From assembly GCA_947683625.1 (NCBI GenBank), contig CANTUR010000833.1:420279-484278 (forward strand): a DNA stretch of 64,000 bases. The letters run 5' to 3'. Below are positions 25,401-38,900 of the stretch, one piece after another. Below the pieces are notes generated by a model. It was not told the DNA's origin. It saw nothing but the letters and a program-made list of their open reading frames with translations, and made no database searches. Every line of letters starts with the position of its first letter. The stretch's first letter is position 1. The translations under genes were made by a program, and so were the position numbers. The DNA is from Mallotus nudiflorus (lineage: Eukaryota > Streptophyta > Magnoliopsida > Malpighiales > Euphorbiaceae).

Positions 25401-28400
25401 TAGATGTCAAATGAATTTCATAATGTCATTATTTATATAAAGAAAGATCCAATAGCATAATTAAAGTGTGCCCAAGAAATATTGAAGTGGGGCACAACTC
25501 TTGCTAAATGTTTAAGACAATGAAGTGGCCAAAACATTGGGAGGGCCATGGCCCCCTCCAATCTTAATAACAGCCTGTCGTGTGTACACCCCAATAATTC
25601 CAGGCCTTAAGATGCTGTCTGTCAATGAAATGTCAACTTACTACTCACTATTTTTTTCACCTTAAAGTGTATTCACGCGCAATTACATGAAAGTACCGTA
25701 TCATTTATTGCTGGGGGGAGAGAGAATACAGTTGAAGTTTTGTACCTTCTAAGTTCTTGTGGCAAGCGCCGGTGGCTCATCCATTGCTCAACATCACGCC
25801 GTCTTAGAGACATGTCCATCCTCCTAGAAGAGAGCAAATAAGAATTTTTTTAAGCAAATAGCACTTTTGAAAGACTGAAGGAGAATTCAATTAGCAAAGT
25901 TACTCAATGAACAACAAATTCAATGCGAAGCTAATTGGCACATTTACATCATATGTAGATATAATAGTGTGACTTATATACAATTTTTTTCAATATGTGA
26001 TTACAGTATCTGCATATTACTGCATGTTATTGCACATTTTGGACATTTAACAAGCATAATGGCTTAAGCCAACTGAATAACTTGCACAGATTTCCATCAA
26101 ACTACATAAAGCAGCTAACCAGTAGGCCTTAGATGTATGAACAATGTACAACTAACGTCATATGATATGAGAATAATGTCCGACTAATATCATTATCTGA
26201 GAAGAATTACCATTGCCTTCAGTGACAGATTTATCACTGTTTCCACCGACTTTAATCAATCCAATTAAATTTTATTCATACAATGTGCATACGAAATAGT
26301 ACTTACTGCAAATTTCATGGTTGTAAGTTCAGTTCGTTTTCTCCATCACACTAAATTTCCATCCATACCTAGGTATAAAAATAAAGTTTTAAAGCAAGGA
26401 GCAGAAATCCCTACTGTAAATCATTAAAGCCTTGCTATGATAAGAAATATATTCTGTCCAAATAGACTTTGATCTACTTAAAAATTAAACCTGAAGTGCC
26501 TAGGTAATACAATTTCTCGTTTGGTTAATAGTTGTTACACACTCGAGTGTAAATTTGGCGGGATGGAACCTAATACTAACATCAGATAAATGTCATTTTC
26601 TCAAATCATAGGAGTATCCTGCTTATGATGTTGAGCAAATCATCGTGATGTTATAAAAATAAACTTAAGCATTGAGCATATGATCCACTAAGCATGACCA
26701 AGGTTGTTTAACATATTTTCATGTGCATTATCAATTAAAGCTGTCTTATTGTATATGCCAGTCCTTCAGTAACAAAAATTATCTCGAGGCTAATTGTTCA
26801 AGGTTAGTGAAAAAATGTGGTATCTTGGGCAATCATTTTATATTGATTCGTTTCAAAACCTATAACGTTCTAGAGAAACTAATTACAAATAGCATCAGAT
26901 CAGAACCTAACTGATTACAACATGGAACAGCACAGCTACAAACATCCTCCTTCCAGTATAGTGCCTTGTACCACAGATGCATTTACTAATGACATTCATG
27001 CATTCAAGATCAAGAAATATCATTTAAATGGACTAATAACTTCTTCTGTCAAAACATCAGGAAAAATATCTAGTGGCTTTTTGCATAACATTAAGTAGAC
27101 AGCTTGTGGGAAAAAGTCATACCTACGACCAAGTGCCTGGAGAAAGTTCTGGATATTTCCTATGAGAAAAGCAAAGAGTAAGAGGCCAATTCCAATAATA
27201 GCCATCGTAAACAGGACTTCCCAAACAAAATAGCTCGGTATCTGATTTCCAGCAAGAGTGCTGATTTGCTTAAAAAAAAAAAACACGAATATGCTGTCAA
27301 CAACTGCCATTAAAAAGAAGAGAACAATGACTGCAATATTTATGAGAATAGTAAGAATCCATGAATAAGACACTATCGGTCAGATACCTGGAATCCCCAA
27401 AACAATGAATATACATATCTAGTGATGACACTGTGCTTTGCTGTGAGATTAACAGCTTGGATGTAGATTCCATATGAAAAACCATCGTCAGTGAAACAAG
27501 CACTGGCATTGTCATTTCTTTTCCAGCTTTCCCATACTACAGAATAGCTAGCAAAATCTTCAACATTGCCCCCATGGCCACAATCTATGAAGCTCATACA
27601 ATGAGTAACGTTAGACTTATGGCAGGCATCACGAAGACATTGATTAACCCTCTGGTACAAAAATAGGTGAGAAAGGTTATATGACAATCAATTAATTGAT
27701 TACCATCACTGATGCATTGCACAGTATTGATGAAATATTTTACAAATTGTCTTGCATGAACTAAGAGCAATAAGATAAGACGACAACAAAAGCAATTGAA
27801 TTTAATATATCATGCCACAATAGCCAATTGAAAATGTAAATCTATTTCCAAATTTTTTGCATGTGCATGGTTTATTGGATTTGCAGCCAAATAAGTTGTC
27901 GAAATATTGTCACATCATACTTCCACAGGCAATGAAATTTCAATTTTAAGCTCCTAAATATACTTGGTCAACAAATTTCTGCAACAGCAACAAGAGCATG
28001 ATATTCGTACTCAGCACTACTCCAAGAGACTGTATGTTGTTTCTTAGCTCGCTAAGAGACCAGAGTGTTGCCAAAAAAGACATAGTAACCAGCCATTGAT
28101 CGTCCGGTATCTGGACATTCTACCCAATAAGCATCACTAAATCCTATCAGATTATTCAAATAAGATGGATAAATCATCAAACCACAATGAACTGTACCTT
28201 CAAGTTTAACGTATCTTAAAATCCTCTTAACCAGCTGCCAATCATACCCCTTTGGATTATGCATATGTTGGCAAATAACATTCACCGCAAATGATATATA
28301 AGGCCGTGTAAAAGTCAAGTATTGTAGATGGCCAACAATGCTACAAACAACATACTATTTGCAAAAGATTTGGCACTTAAGGGAGCTACACGTTTATGTA

Positions 28401-29871
28401 GCAATGGAGTGAAAACCTCTTTGCATTCAGTCAAATTTTCCTTGGCAAGCAATTCTCGGGCATACTTTCGTTGTGACAAAAATAATCCATCTGAGGTTTT
28501 GCTAACCTCAATTCCCAAAAAATAATGAAGAGCACCCAAATCTGTCATAGCAAACTCTTTTTCAACTGTTATAGATTGAAGTAATGATGTAGATGAGGTG
28601 GTGAGAACAATGTCACCAACACGGAGTAAAAGTACTGTCGTTTCTCCATGTTGATTATAAATTAACATACTGTAATCTGATTTGCGTTCTTGAAACCCAA
28701 TCTTCTGCAAGCAACTTGTGAACCTATGATACCATGCCCTTGGAGCTTGTTGAAGGCCATATAATGCTCTATTAAGCTTGCACACATAGTGTGGATTATT
28801 AAACACTAAAACCTGGTGGTTGTGTCATATAAACCTCTTCTTAAAGTAGCCCACGAAGAAAAGCATTCTTCACATGTAATCGATGAATTGACCATCCTTT
28901 GGATAAAGCCAATGTCAAAACTAACCAAATTGTTGCCAGTTTTACAACAGGGCTCAAAGTCAATCCCGAGACATTGAGTAAACCCTTGAGCTACCAATCT
29001 TGCTTTATGCCATTCTACTGTACCATCTGCCTTTTGCTTGACCTTGTAAATCCACATACACCCTACTGGTACCAAGGTCCAAGAGTTTATTAACTTCGCG
29101 ATTTCATAAGTTAAGGGACAATCTGGGCATAACAACTTGTGAACCTATGATACCATGCCCTTGGAGCTTGTCAAAGGCCATATAATGCTCTATTAAGCTT
29201 GCACACATATTGTGGATTATTAAACACTAAAACCTGGTGGTTGTGTCATGTAAAACTCTTCTTAACTTCACATGTAATTGATGAATCAACCATCCTTTCA
29301 AAACTAACCAAATTGTTGCCAGTTTTACAACAGGGCTAAAAGTCTGTACAAAGTCAATCCCGGGACATTGAGTAAACCCTTAGCTACCAATCTTGCTTTA
29401 TGCTGTTCTACTGTACCATCTGCCTTTTGCTTGGTCTTGTAAATCCACTTACACCCTACTGGTACCAAGGTCCAAGAGTTTATTACCTTTGCAATTTCAT
29501 AAGTTAAGGGACAATCTGGGCATAGTTAGCTTGGCTCACATTAAAGGGGCTAATAGAAGGGATAATTGTTGAGAATTTGTAACCTGATGTATTTTTCCTA
29601 TATTCAAACTCTTGTAATCCTTCTATATTTGTACTATGACAATTATCATGATTAATGTATAAAAGGTGAGCCTAAATGCAAAAAAGCAAGGCTGAATTCT
29701 CTCATGTTTTTACAAAGGATATGGTAACAAGAACTCAATATATATTAAAATTTTAAGGTCTAAACACTTTTTAGAAATTCAGCTATGCTACAGCACTAAA
29801 ATATTAGAAAGACTTCCTGCCACATGGATGGAAAATAAAGAAAAAGGGAAAATGTATGTATGTATGTATGC

Positions 29872-29919
<48 letters not shown>

Positions 29920-32900
29920 GCCTACAAATATAACAAACAAATTTTATAAGACTCCTTCTGAGTTGAAGTATTTGCATCAACAATGCAGAATTGTTTGCAA
30001 AACTCTATGGAAGTTGTTTACTTCAACCAACATTTGTTATTAATCCATTTGAGTCCATTTGATTTTATGAATTTCCAATTACTCAAGAGGTTTTTATAGA
30101 AAAGCTGATTGAGTCAACAAATGGCTGTGATGTGTAAGATTCACTGGAATTTATTTTAATTTTAAAAAAATGCCAAACAAAATTTAGCATTTCATTATGT
30201 AATTCAGAATAAATAATATCATTAAAAAACTAATGTTAAGGGGAAAGATTGACAGTTAATTTAGTCTATTACTGCATGTAGAGGTTATAAATCACATATG
30301 TAATAACGTTGTACCGTTTGTGTTGTAAAAGAACAATAGAAAGATGCATCACGTTCAAGAATTAAAGACAAATCCATGCATATGTTATGGATCTGTGATT
30401 CACCACAAAATCCAAGGAAGATATCAAGAATACTTAGAAATACTGAGAAGGCTAGTCTCTAATCCTTGAATCCTACTAGTCACACTTAATGAAACTTAAA
30501 TAAGAAAGATCCTAAAAATCAGCTATAATGCCAAATGAGAAGCAAAAATAAACAGGACATTTTAGGGAATTTTCTTTTTCTTCCCATGTGTGAATCTTTT
30601 GTAAAAGACCGATTTTAAGAATTCAGGGGCTATATTTTCAGCTGTAACAGCACTTTGTACAAGTTTTTATGCCGTGAAAGACGCAAAATGCAGCATAAAC
30701 AGAAAGCTCAACAAGCATGCATATTTAAACATTATAATGACTTTTACCCACCTGCAACCCAAAGAGGTACCAAAATGAGCCAACAACATGGCCAGACAAC
30801 ACAAAGGTGAGAAGATTTATGAAAAAGTTTGCCCATGCTGTCTCAAAAATGAATCCACTAGGAGATACACCAACAAAAAGAGGCAAAAACCTATACAACC
30901 TCGGAACATACTGGACAAGAACTGCTACTCGTAGAATGTTTTTGGAATAATTTGCTCCGGATGACCCCAAGACTTGTGATTGGGCCAATAATATAATTAT
31001 CTGCACATGAGTACCATCAACAAGAGGCATACAATTTAAATAAAAATGGGACATAACAAGTGCGAGTCTTAATGTAAAGACAGACAGTCAAAACCATGTA
31101 AAAGATATACAAAAAAAATAAGGAAAGGAAAGATTACACCAGAAAAAAAAAATTCACACAAATTGTATTTGCTCTGTATCTCTCTATCTTTGTCTCTCTC
31201 CCACTCCCCCTCTCTCTCTCTATCTATCTATCTATCTATCTATCTCTCTACATGAGAATTTTATGAAATTTAGGGAGCCACCATCTATTGCTATCATTAT
31301 CATGGTGCACTGAGGGAAAAAAAAAATGTTTCTATGACTACCAATATGGGTCTAACCATCAAGACATGGAAAACCTTGAAAGAAATTCTTGCCTATACTA
31401 GGTCCATATCAATATAAACTCAAATGTGATGAGACCCACAAATAAATGGGATGCATTTGCACTAGCGTGGTCCACAATGAACTCCCGTGTAGGCAAGAAT
31501 TTCCCATAGATATAGGCTTTTACCTTTTTGCCTTATTTTTCACAACTCTTAGTTCTTCACATATGGCAAAACCTTAATAAAATAATACTTGATTAATAAT
31601 TTTTTAACAATATTTTTTGTTGGTTCCAATTTGGGGAGTTTAGATGAGTTTAAGAGAGGGACTGCTCGTGTTCATGTTGTAGAAGGCGATGATAATGAAT
31701 TTTTGAAATAGGGGACAGATGGGAGCCATTGATGGCTGTTGGAATTAAGGAAATTTGTGTATTTGAATTGTTGAAGTTTGTGAATTTGCGATGGCTGTTG
31801 AAGGCTTATTAGTAGCTATATCTACATTTTTTCAATTATTTTTTGGAGGGATTCTACTGTTTTAGAATAAGCAAGCAAAGAGAATTGAAAAGCCTTCTAT
31901 TTTCATTTCAATCCCTTCTTTGCTTTCAATTTCTCTCTGAAAGAAGATGAAATTGCAGAGATAAAAGAAGAAGAAGAAGAATTAGAAATAGTTATGGTTA
32001 ATGTGGAAGGAAATGACATAATGTGAATTAAGTGGGATGATATGGTAATTAAGGTGTAAAAAAAAAGATGGGGTGTTTGTGCCACATCAGCACATTATGT
32101 CATGATTAACAGACCAAGTATAACAACAGATTCTAAAATTTTAATAGAACGTGATTGTTACAGCATTTTTTTCAAAATTCGTTGTAAAAATTCAAATACT
32201 TGCAGGACTGCCAATACTATTTTCCCTTCAATAAACATCAACAAGTTTAGCTTCTCAAACTGGTATATGGTATTACAGCCCAGTGAGCAATTTCAAAATT
32301 TATTTCTCTTTCTTTTCTACCTAGCGAGCAGTTTTCTTTTTTTTTTTTTTTTGGGGGAAGAAACTACATAGATAGTGTCCGAATGGCATATTATTATTTA
32401 GTTTTTTTAGTTAAATTTAAGAGCAAATTACATTTTCCTCATCAAGTTTGACCTAACTAACACTTGTTTAAAAATCAAACTTTTACCTTCCTCAACTTTT
32501 ATTCATATTAACATTTAAGAAATTCTGCTACGGTTAATTCATTTTTTTTATTAAGTATTGTAGAAAAAGACTAAAATGCCAATATGAGGAATCTAGATAT
32601 TTAATTTGTTAAATATACAGGACTAAAATATCATTACTATTATACAGTTAATTATAAATTTTTTATTGTGTGAAAGGACATTTTAATCTTTTTATATAGC
32701 ACTTAACAAAATAAAAAATTACCTAACCCTAACAAAAGCCCTTAAATGTTAACTGCACAAAAACTAAGTGAGGCAAAAATTTGATTTTGAAACAAGAAGG
32801 ATGTATGTACAAATTAGGTCAAATTTTAGGGAGGAAAATGTAATTTACTCTAAATTTAATTAGAAAGGAAATTTATATTTTTCCTATTCTAGTTAATATT

Positions 32901-35900
32901 TGTTTTGATTTTTATTTCCGACATAGTGTGTATAGGCTTGTACCAACTACAAATAGCTAGCATTGTTCTCTTATTTTAACTCACTCAAGACTAATACAAT
33001 TTAAAAATACTGTAATTGTAGAAGAAGAATATATATTTGATAGATATAAAACTATAATGTACAAGGATATATATACACATATTAGGGTTGTCAGTATAGG
33101 AAGGGTTTGACTAAACCCCTAAATCAAAAAAACTATTCCTAAATCAAAGGAACTATCCTATTTAGGCTATATACGGGCTGTAACACTCCCCCTTAAGCTA
33201 GAGCATAGATATTAATCATGCTTAGCTTGTTACAAAATGTAATCTATTCTAACACAACCTTAATGCCTTTGTGAATATATCTCCAAGTTGTTTTCCAGTC
33301 TTGACATACCCCGTTGAGATGAAGTTTTGCTGAATCTTTTCTTGAATAAAGTGACAATCAATCTCAATGAATTTTGTCCGCTCATGAAAGGTAGGATTGG
33401 ATGCAATATGTAAAGCAGCTTAATTGTCACACCATTGTTTTACTGGAACTGTTTCTTGAATACCAATTTCTATTAGCAATTGATGGATCCACATAGTATC
33501 ACATGTTGATTGAGCCATAGCACGACATTATGATTCTACACTAGATCGAGATACCACACTTTGTTTCTTACTTTTCCAAGAAACCAAATTGCCTCCAAAG
33601 AATACAAAGTAACCTGTAGTAGATCGCCAATCTTCTTTTAATCTTGCCCTGTCTACATCTGAAAACAACTCAATAGAGGAATGACCATGATTACAATATA
33701 CTATACATTTTCCAGGAACCCCCTTCAGATAGCACAAAATTTGTTCTAGAGCTACCCAATGATGAACTCTAGGAGAGGCCATAACCTGACTTACTACACT
33801 GACTACATATGCAATATCGGGACAGGTTACTGTAAGGTAGTTTAATTTCTCAACTAGTCTTCTGTATCTCTCAGGATCTTCAAACAATTCACCTTCTTTA
33901 CTAAGCTATGAGGTAGGCGGCATGGGTGTGCTGCGTGATTTAGCACCCAACTTTCCTGTGTCAGATAGCAGACCAAGAACATATTTTTATTAAGATAGAA
34001 AGATGCCCTTCTTACATCGCAAAACTTCAATGCCCAAGAAATATTTTAGAATTCCCAAATCTTTAGTGTAGCACTAAGTCTGAAGATGAGACTTTAGGTT
34101 TAAGATACCAGAATTGTCACTCCTAGTGATAACTATGTCATCAACATACACAACTAGAAGGATGAGACCAGATATGGAAGTCCTATAAAAGACTGAGTGA
34201 TCAAATTGACTCTTTTTCAAACCAAATTGTTCCACCACTTTGTTGAATTTACCAAACCAAGCTCGAGGATTTTGTTTTAGCCCATAAAGAGATTTGTTAA
34301 GGCGACAAACCTTACTAGACTCCCCCTGAGCAACAAACCCAGGTGGTTGCTCCATATAGACCTCCTCTTTAAAATCACCATACAGAAATGCATTTTAATG
34401 TCGAGTTGATGGAGAGGCCAAACATAGTTAGCTACTAAAGAAATGAACAAATCAACATATGTCAATTTAGCTACAGGAGAAAAAGTATCCAAGTAATCCA
34501 CCCTATAAATCTGAGCAAACCCCTTAGCCATTAGACGTGCTTTGAGACGAGCAACAAAGCCATCAAGATTGACTTTAATGGCAAAAACCCATTTATAGCC
34601 AATAGCTTTCTTTCCTGCAGGTAATTTAACTAATTCCCAAGTCCCATTAGCATTTAAAGCACTCATTTCCTTTATCATAGCATTGCACCAACCAGGATGG
34701 GAGAGGGCAGTATGGACAGATTTGAGTAAAGTTAAAAATCTAGTGCAAAAACGAATGCATTAGAAGGATGAGATAAGTGAGCATAAGAAACAAAAGAGGA
34801 AATGGGATAAGGGCGTTGACATTTACCTTTACGAAGAGCAATAGGAAGATCAAGATCATTAAGTGTGGATCTGTTGACGAAGAAGTTGCTGGTGGCAGAC
34901 GTGAAGTAAAGGGGTCATTCCGTCTGGAATAAACTTGTAAGATGGGAGGTCTAGGACAGGCAGAATCAGACAGAACATGAGGATGGATAGTATAGACTAA
35001 AAAATCATCATCCACTCCTTATGGTGGTGGGGTGGATAGGGAAAAGGAAAAGGGAGTATCTTCGAAAAATGTAACATCTGCGGACACAAGATATCTATAT
35101 GTTAAGTTGAGGACAAAAGCAATGATAACCTTTTTGGAAACGAGAATATCATACAAACACGCATTTAAGGGATTTGGGATCTAGTTTGGTTAATCCAGGA
35201 CGGACATCTCGAACAAAACATGTACATCCAAAAATACGAGGTTCAATAGGAAACAAAGGTTTTGATGGAAAAAGGACTGTGTAGGGAATTTTTCCTTAAA
35301 GAACAAAAGATGGAAGGCGATTGATCAAGAAACAGGCTGTGACAATGGCATCTGCCTAGAAATGTTTAGGAACTTGCATGTTTTCATTGGACAAAGCCAA
35401 GTTATATGAGAATAATCATCAACAAATGTGACACAATATTTAAAAACACTTTTGGACACAACTAGATAAGGACCCCAAACATCATAGTGAACTAATTCGA
35501 AAGGAAAATCGGCCTGTTTATTAACTCAAGGACTAGAGGGCAAACGGTGATGTTTGGCAAACTAACAAGACTAACAATCTAAAGTTGATATATGCTTAAA
35601 TGTATGATATAATTGTTTTAATAAAGACAAAGAAGGATGACCCAACCAACGATGAAGTAGAGAAGGTTAAAAGGCAGTAAAGCAAGCAACAGGTCGTGGA
35701 ACTGGGGTATCCAGAACATAATGACCTCCTGATTCACATCCTCTAGCAATAATCTACTTCGTCATAAGATCCTAAAACACATAATGATCAAGGTAAAATG
35801 TAACAGAAAATCGTAATCCTTTAGTGATTTTGCTGACAGAAAGTAAATTAAAGGAAAAGTGTGGCAGATAAGATTGAGGATAATGAGAGAGTACTAGTAA

Positions 35901-38900
35901 GATGAGCAGTTCCAGAACCACGAACTTGGGAAGTGGACCCATCAGCTAAGGTAACATAATGATTAGGATGATATGCCTGAAAATTAGAAAGGAGGTCGGG
36001 ATTACCTGTCATATGAGCTGTGGCCCTAGAATCAATGATCCATTTAGACGAAGAGGAAAGGAGACATGCAAAAGAGTTACCTGACTTTGCACTTGTAGTG
36101 ATAGAGGACAAGTTTTTCAGTGCTTCTTGGTACTCAATGAATTTGGCAAACTCTTATGCAAAAACAATGATTTGGTGAGCAGTTGATGAACTGGGTGCAG
36201 TGGCCAAATGAGCTAAGGAATATCACTGATTTCTCTATAGCTTCTTATAATTATATTTGGTATGGCCTGGTTCATGACAATAGCGACAAAGTACACCCTG
36301 GATTGGACCCTCGATCATCTTTGTTATTAGGCCCTCCACCCTTTTTAACATTCTTACTAATAAGTGTTAACACGTCCACGGGCTTGAGAAAGTGTTGGCC
36401 CACGTATACATGTGGACTTATAAATGGGGTTGAGCCCATCTAACACAAAATCAATTGGCTTGTGTTAAGACTCAATCTATACCACTTCATTCATTTTTAC
36501 TTTTTCAATGTGGGATTCTTCAACACTCCCCCTCAAGTGTAATTGGGTCTGAAACAATTACACTTGTCAAGTACAATGTATTAGGAGATGATGATGTTGC
36601 ATGGTGGATGGTGACGTCCAATGTTCTAGCATAGTTTTGTTCATATTTATATTTGTTCTCATCTTTCCCAAGTTATGATTTTCCAGTTTTAGATGGTTAT
36701 GAAGTGATGGCATCTAATAATATTTGCTCCCAAATGAGTTGCTCGTGAAAGTAGTAAGTGTTTTTTGTGATTAATTTTCAACCCACTAGATCATTCTTCC
36801 TTGACAAGAGCATGCACTTGGCAACCTTATAGGAGTTTCTAGCATGTTAGAACTCTCACGAAGATCAATTAGGAGTACAGCAAAAATTAGGTTGTTTTCA
36901 CTATGCTCAAAGCTAAACACTGATGTTGTTAACGTTAACAATAGTAGTCCTTCACTTAGTCATTTTCTTGAAGAAGAAAGAAGAGCCGCAGGCTGCAGCC
37001 ATAACAGCGCATGGACTGGCTTCTTCGGCTATGCAAGCTTGTTAGGCGTTGATGTGGTTTTTATTGGTTTTTGTTGGTGTGGTTCAGTGATTAAAGGAGA
37101 TGTAAAGCAAAAAAGATGGTTTTTATTGCCTTTATGGGCATCTAACGGAGATACTACAGATGGAAGAAGATGGCGTTAAAAAGAGGGGCTTAAAGTTTAA
37201 AAAAAAAAATTTTTTTGTTTAATTGAGCCCAATATTAGATAAGGTGCTTAAGTGAGCCTCGGGGTATACTTTAGGGGCCAAAATGTACCTTATCCCTATT
37301 TATTTTAAACATTTGCTTTTAGTTAAAGGAGTCAATTGCTTACCAAGCATTATTTCCCTGAAAGAGTTTTAGTTTGAGATGAAATAGTTCTCTCTTAGTG
37401 AGCTCTTATTTTCTATTATTTCAAAACAGGTCAGGTTTGACGAACTAATAAACATCATGCGCAAGCTAAATTAACTTTTGATGTCATATTGCAAACAACT
37501 CTATCCAAATAACAGTCAAGGGCTTGTAACAAAAACAAAATAAACAAATCCTTGGTTAGGGATTCCCTGACTCGTCTTCCTTTGACCCTTCTTGGTACAT
37601 TAAAATGCTACTCTATTAATTTTATGCACATAAATTATACCAAAGGTTATCAAACTTTGTATTAAATTCCCCTAAACTTATTGGCTTTTTAACTTTAGGC
37701 CCCTAAAGTTTCGTTTTGTATATTTAGGCCCTTAAACTTCACATATTAGAAGTTTTAAACTTTTTTGTCAATTTTTTAACACAAGTTATTTCCTTTTAGT
37801 CCCATAAGTTTTATATTTCCAACATTCATACCATTTTTTATTTTTTAACACTTATATCACTTTTAAATTTTTTTCACCTATTTATTTTAATTTCTAATAG
37901 TTAAAATTATTAAATACATATTCAAATAATTTTAAATTTTAAAAATAAACAAACAAGTTAACGCTAAGACAAAAAAATTATAATGATACTACTGTTTTTC
38001 ACAATATTTTAAAGTATTGTGAATAAATTTTTATAATATAGTTTTTTTTCATGTACCCAAAAAATATGACAAAACAATGAAAGTTAAGATAACAATTATA
38101 AAAAGTTTAAGTTGGTTGAAAAATCTATCACCGTCTTTTGGTGATGTACAAACATGGATTAGTATCCACTATTTATAAAAATTATATTATAAAAATTTAT
38201 TCACAATAATTTAATTAAAATTTTGTACCAAAAACTAAAAAATGTATTAAAAATATAAAATTTAAATTTTGAAGAATTATAAAATATTTTTTACCATAAA
38301 CTCTTTTAATTAATGGTGTTTTTTTCATCATAATATTCTATTTTGAAAAACAATAATTTTTTTATAATTTTTTTATCTTAACATTAACTTATTCATTTAT
38401 TTTTAATATTTAAAATTATTTAAAAATGTATATAAATTTATGTTTTTAATTTAAAATGTTAGAAATTAAAATAACTAAACTTATTTTTTATCGGTAAAAA
38501 AATTTTAAAAGTGATATAAGTGTTAAAAGATAAAAAATGGTATGAATGTTATAAATATAAAATTTTAAGGATCAAAAGAAAATAATTTTTGTTAAAAAAT
38601 TAACAAAAATGTTTAAAACTTCAAACCTGTGAAGTTTGAAAACCTAGATATACAAAATGAAACTTTAAGGACTTAATGCTAAAAAGCCAATAAGTTTAAA
38701 GGCCTCGGATTGGGTTTTGCCAATTTCATTTTAGTTTGATAACTTTAGTTTGTATCTTTTGGTTACAAAACATTAATTTTAATTATATAGGGAAGTCACC
38801 ATCTTCATAAGACTGTTGAATATAACTTCATAAGGTTGAGTGTCAAAAAGACAAAAAAAAGTAAAGTAAAATTATGATTAACATTCTTATAAAAAAAGTT

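Noticed and set aside
29828..30043. 71-codon frame with an Ile-Tyr run
   Set aside because: Translation of an ATGT/TA microsatellite.
36844..37179. 111-codon plus-strand frame in CNGC intron 5
   Set aside because: No homology recognised; lies in presumed transposon interior on the strand opposite to that element.
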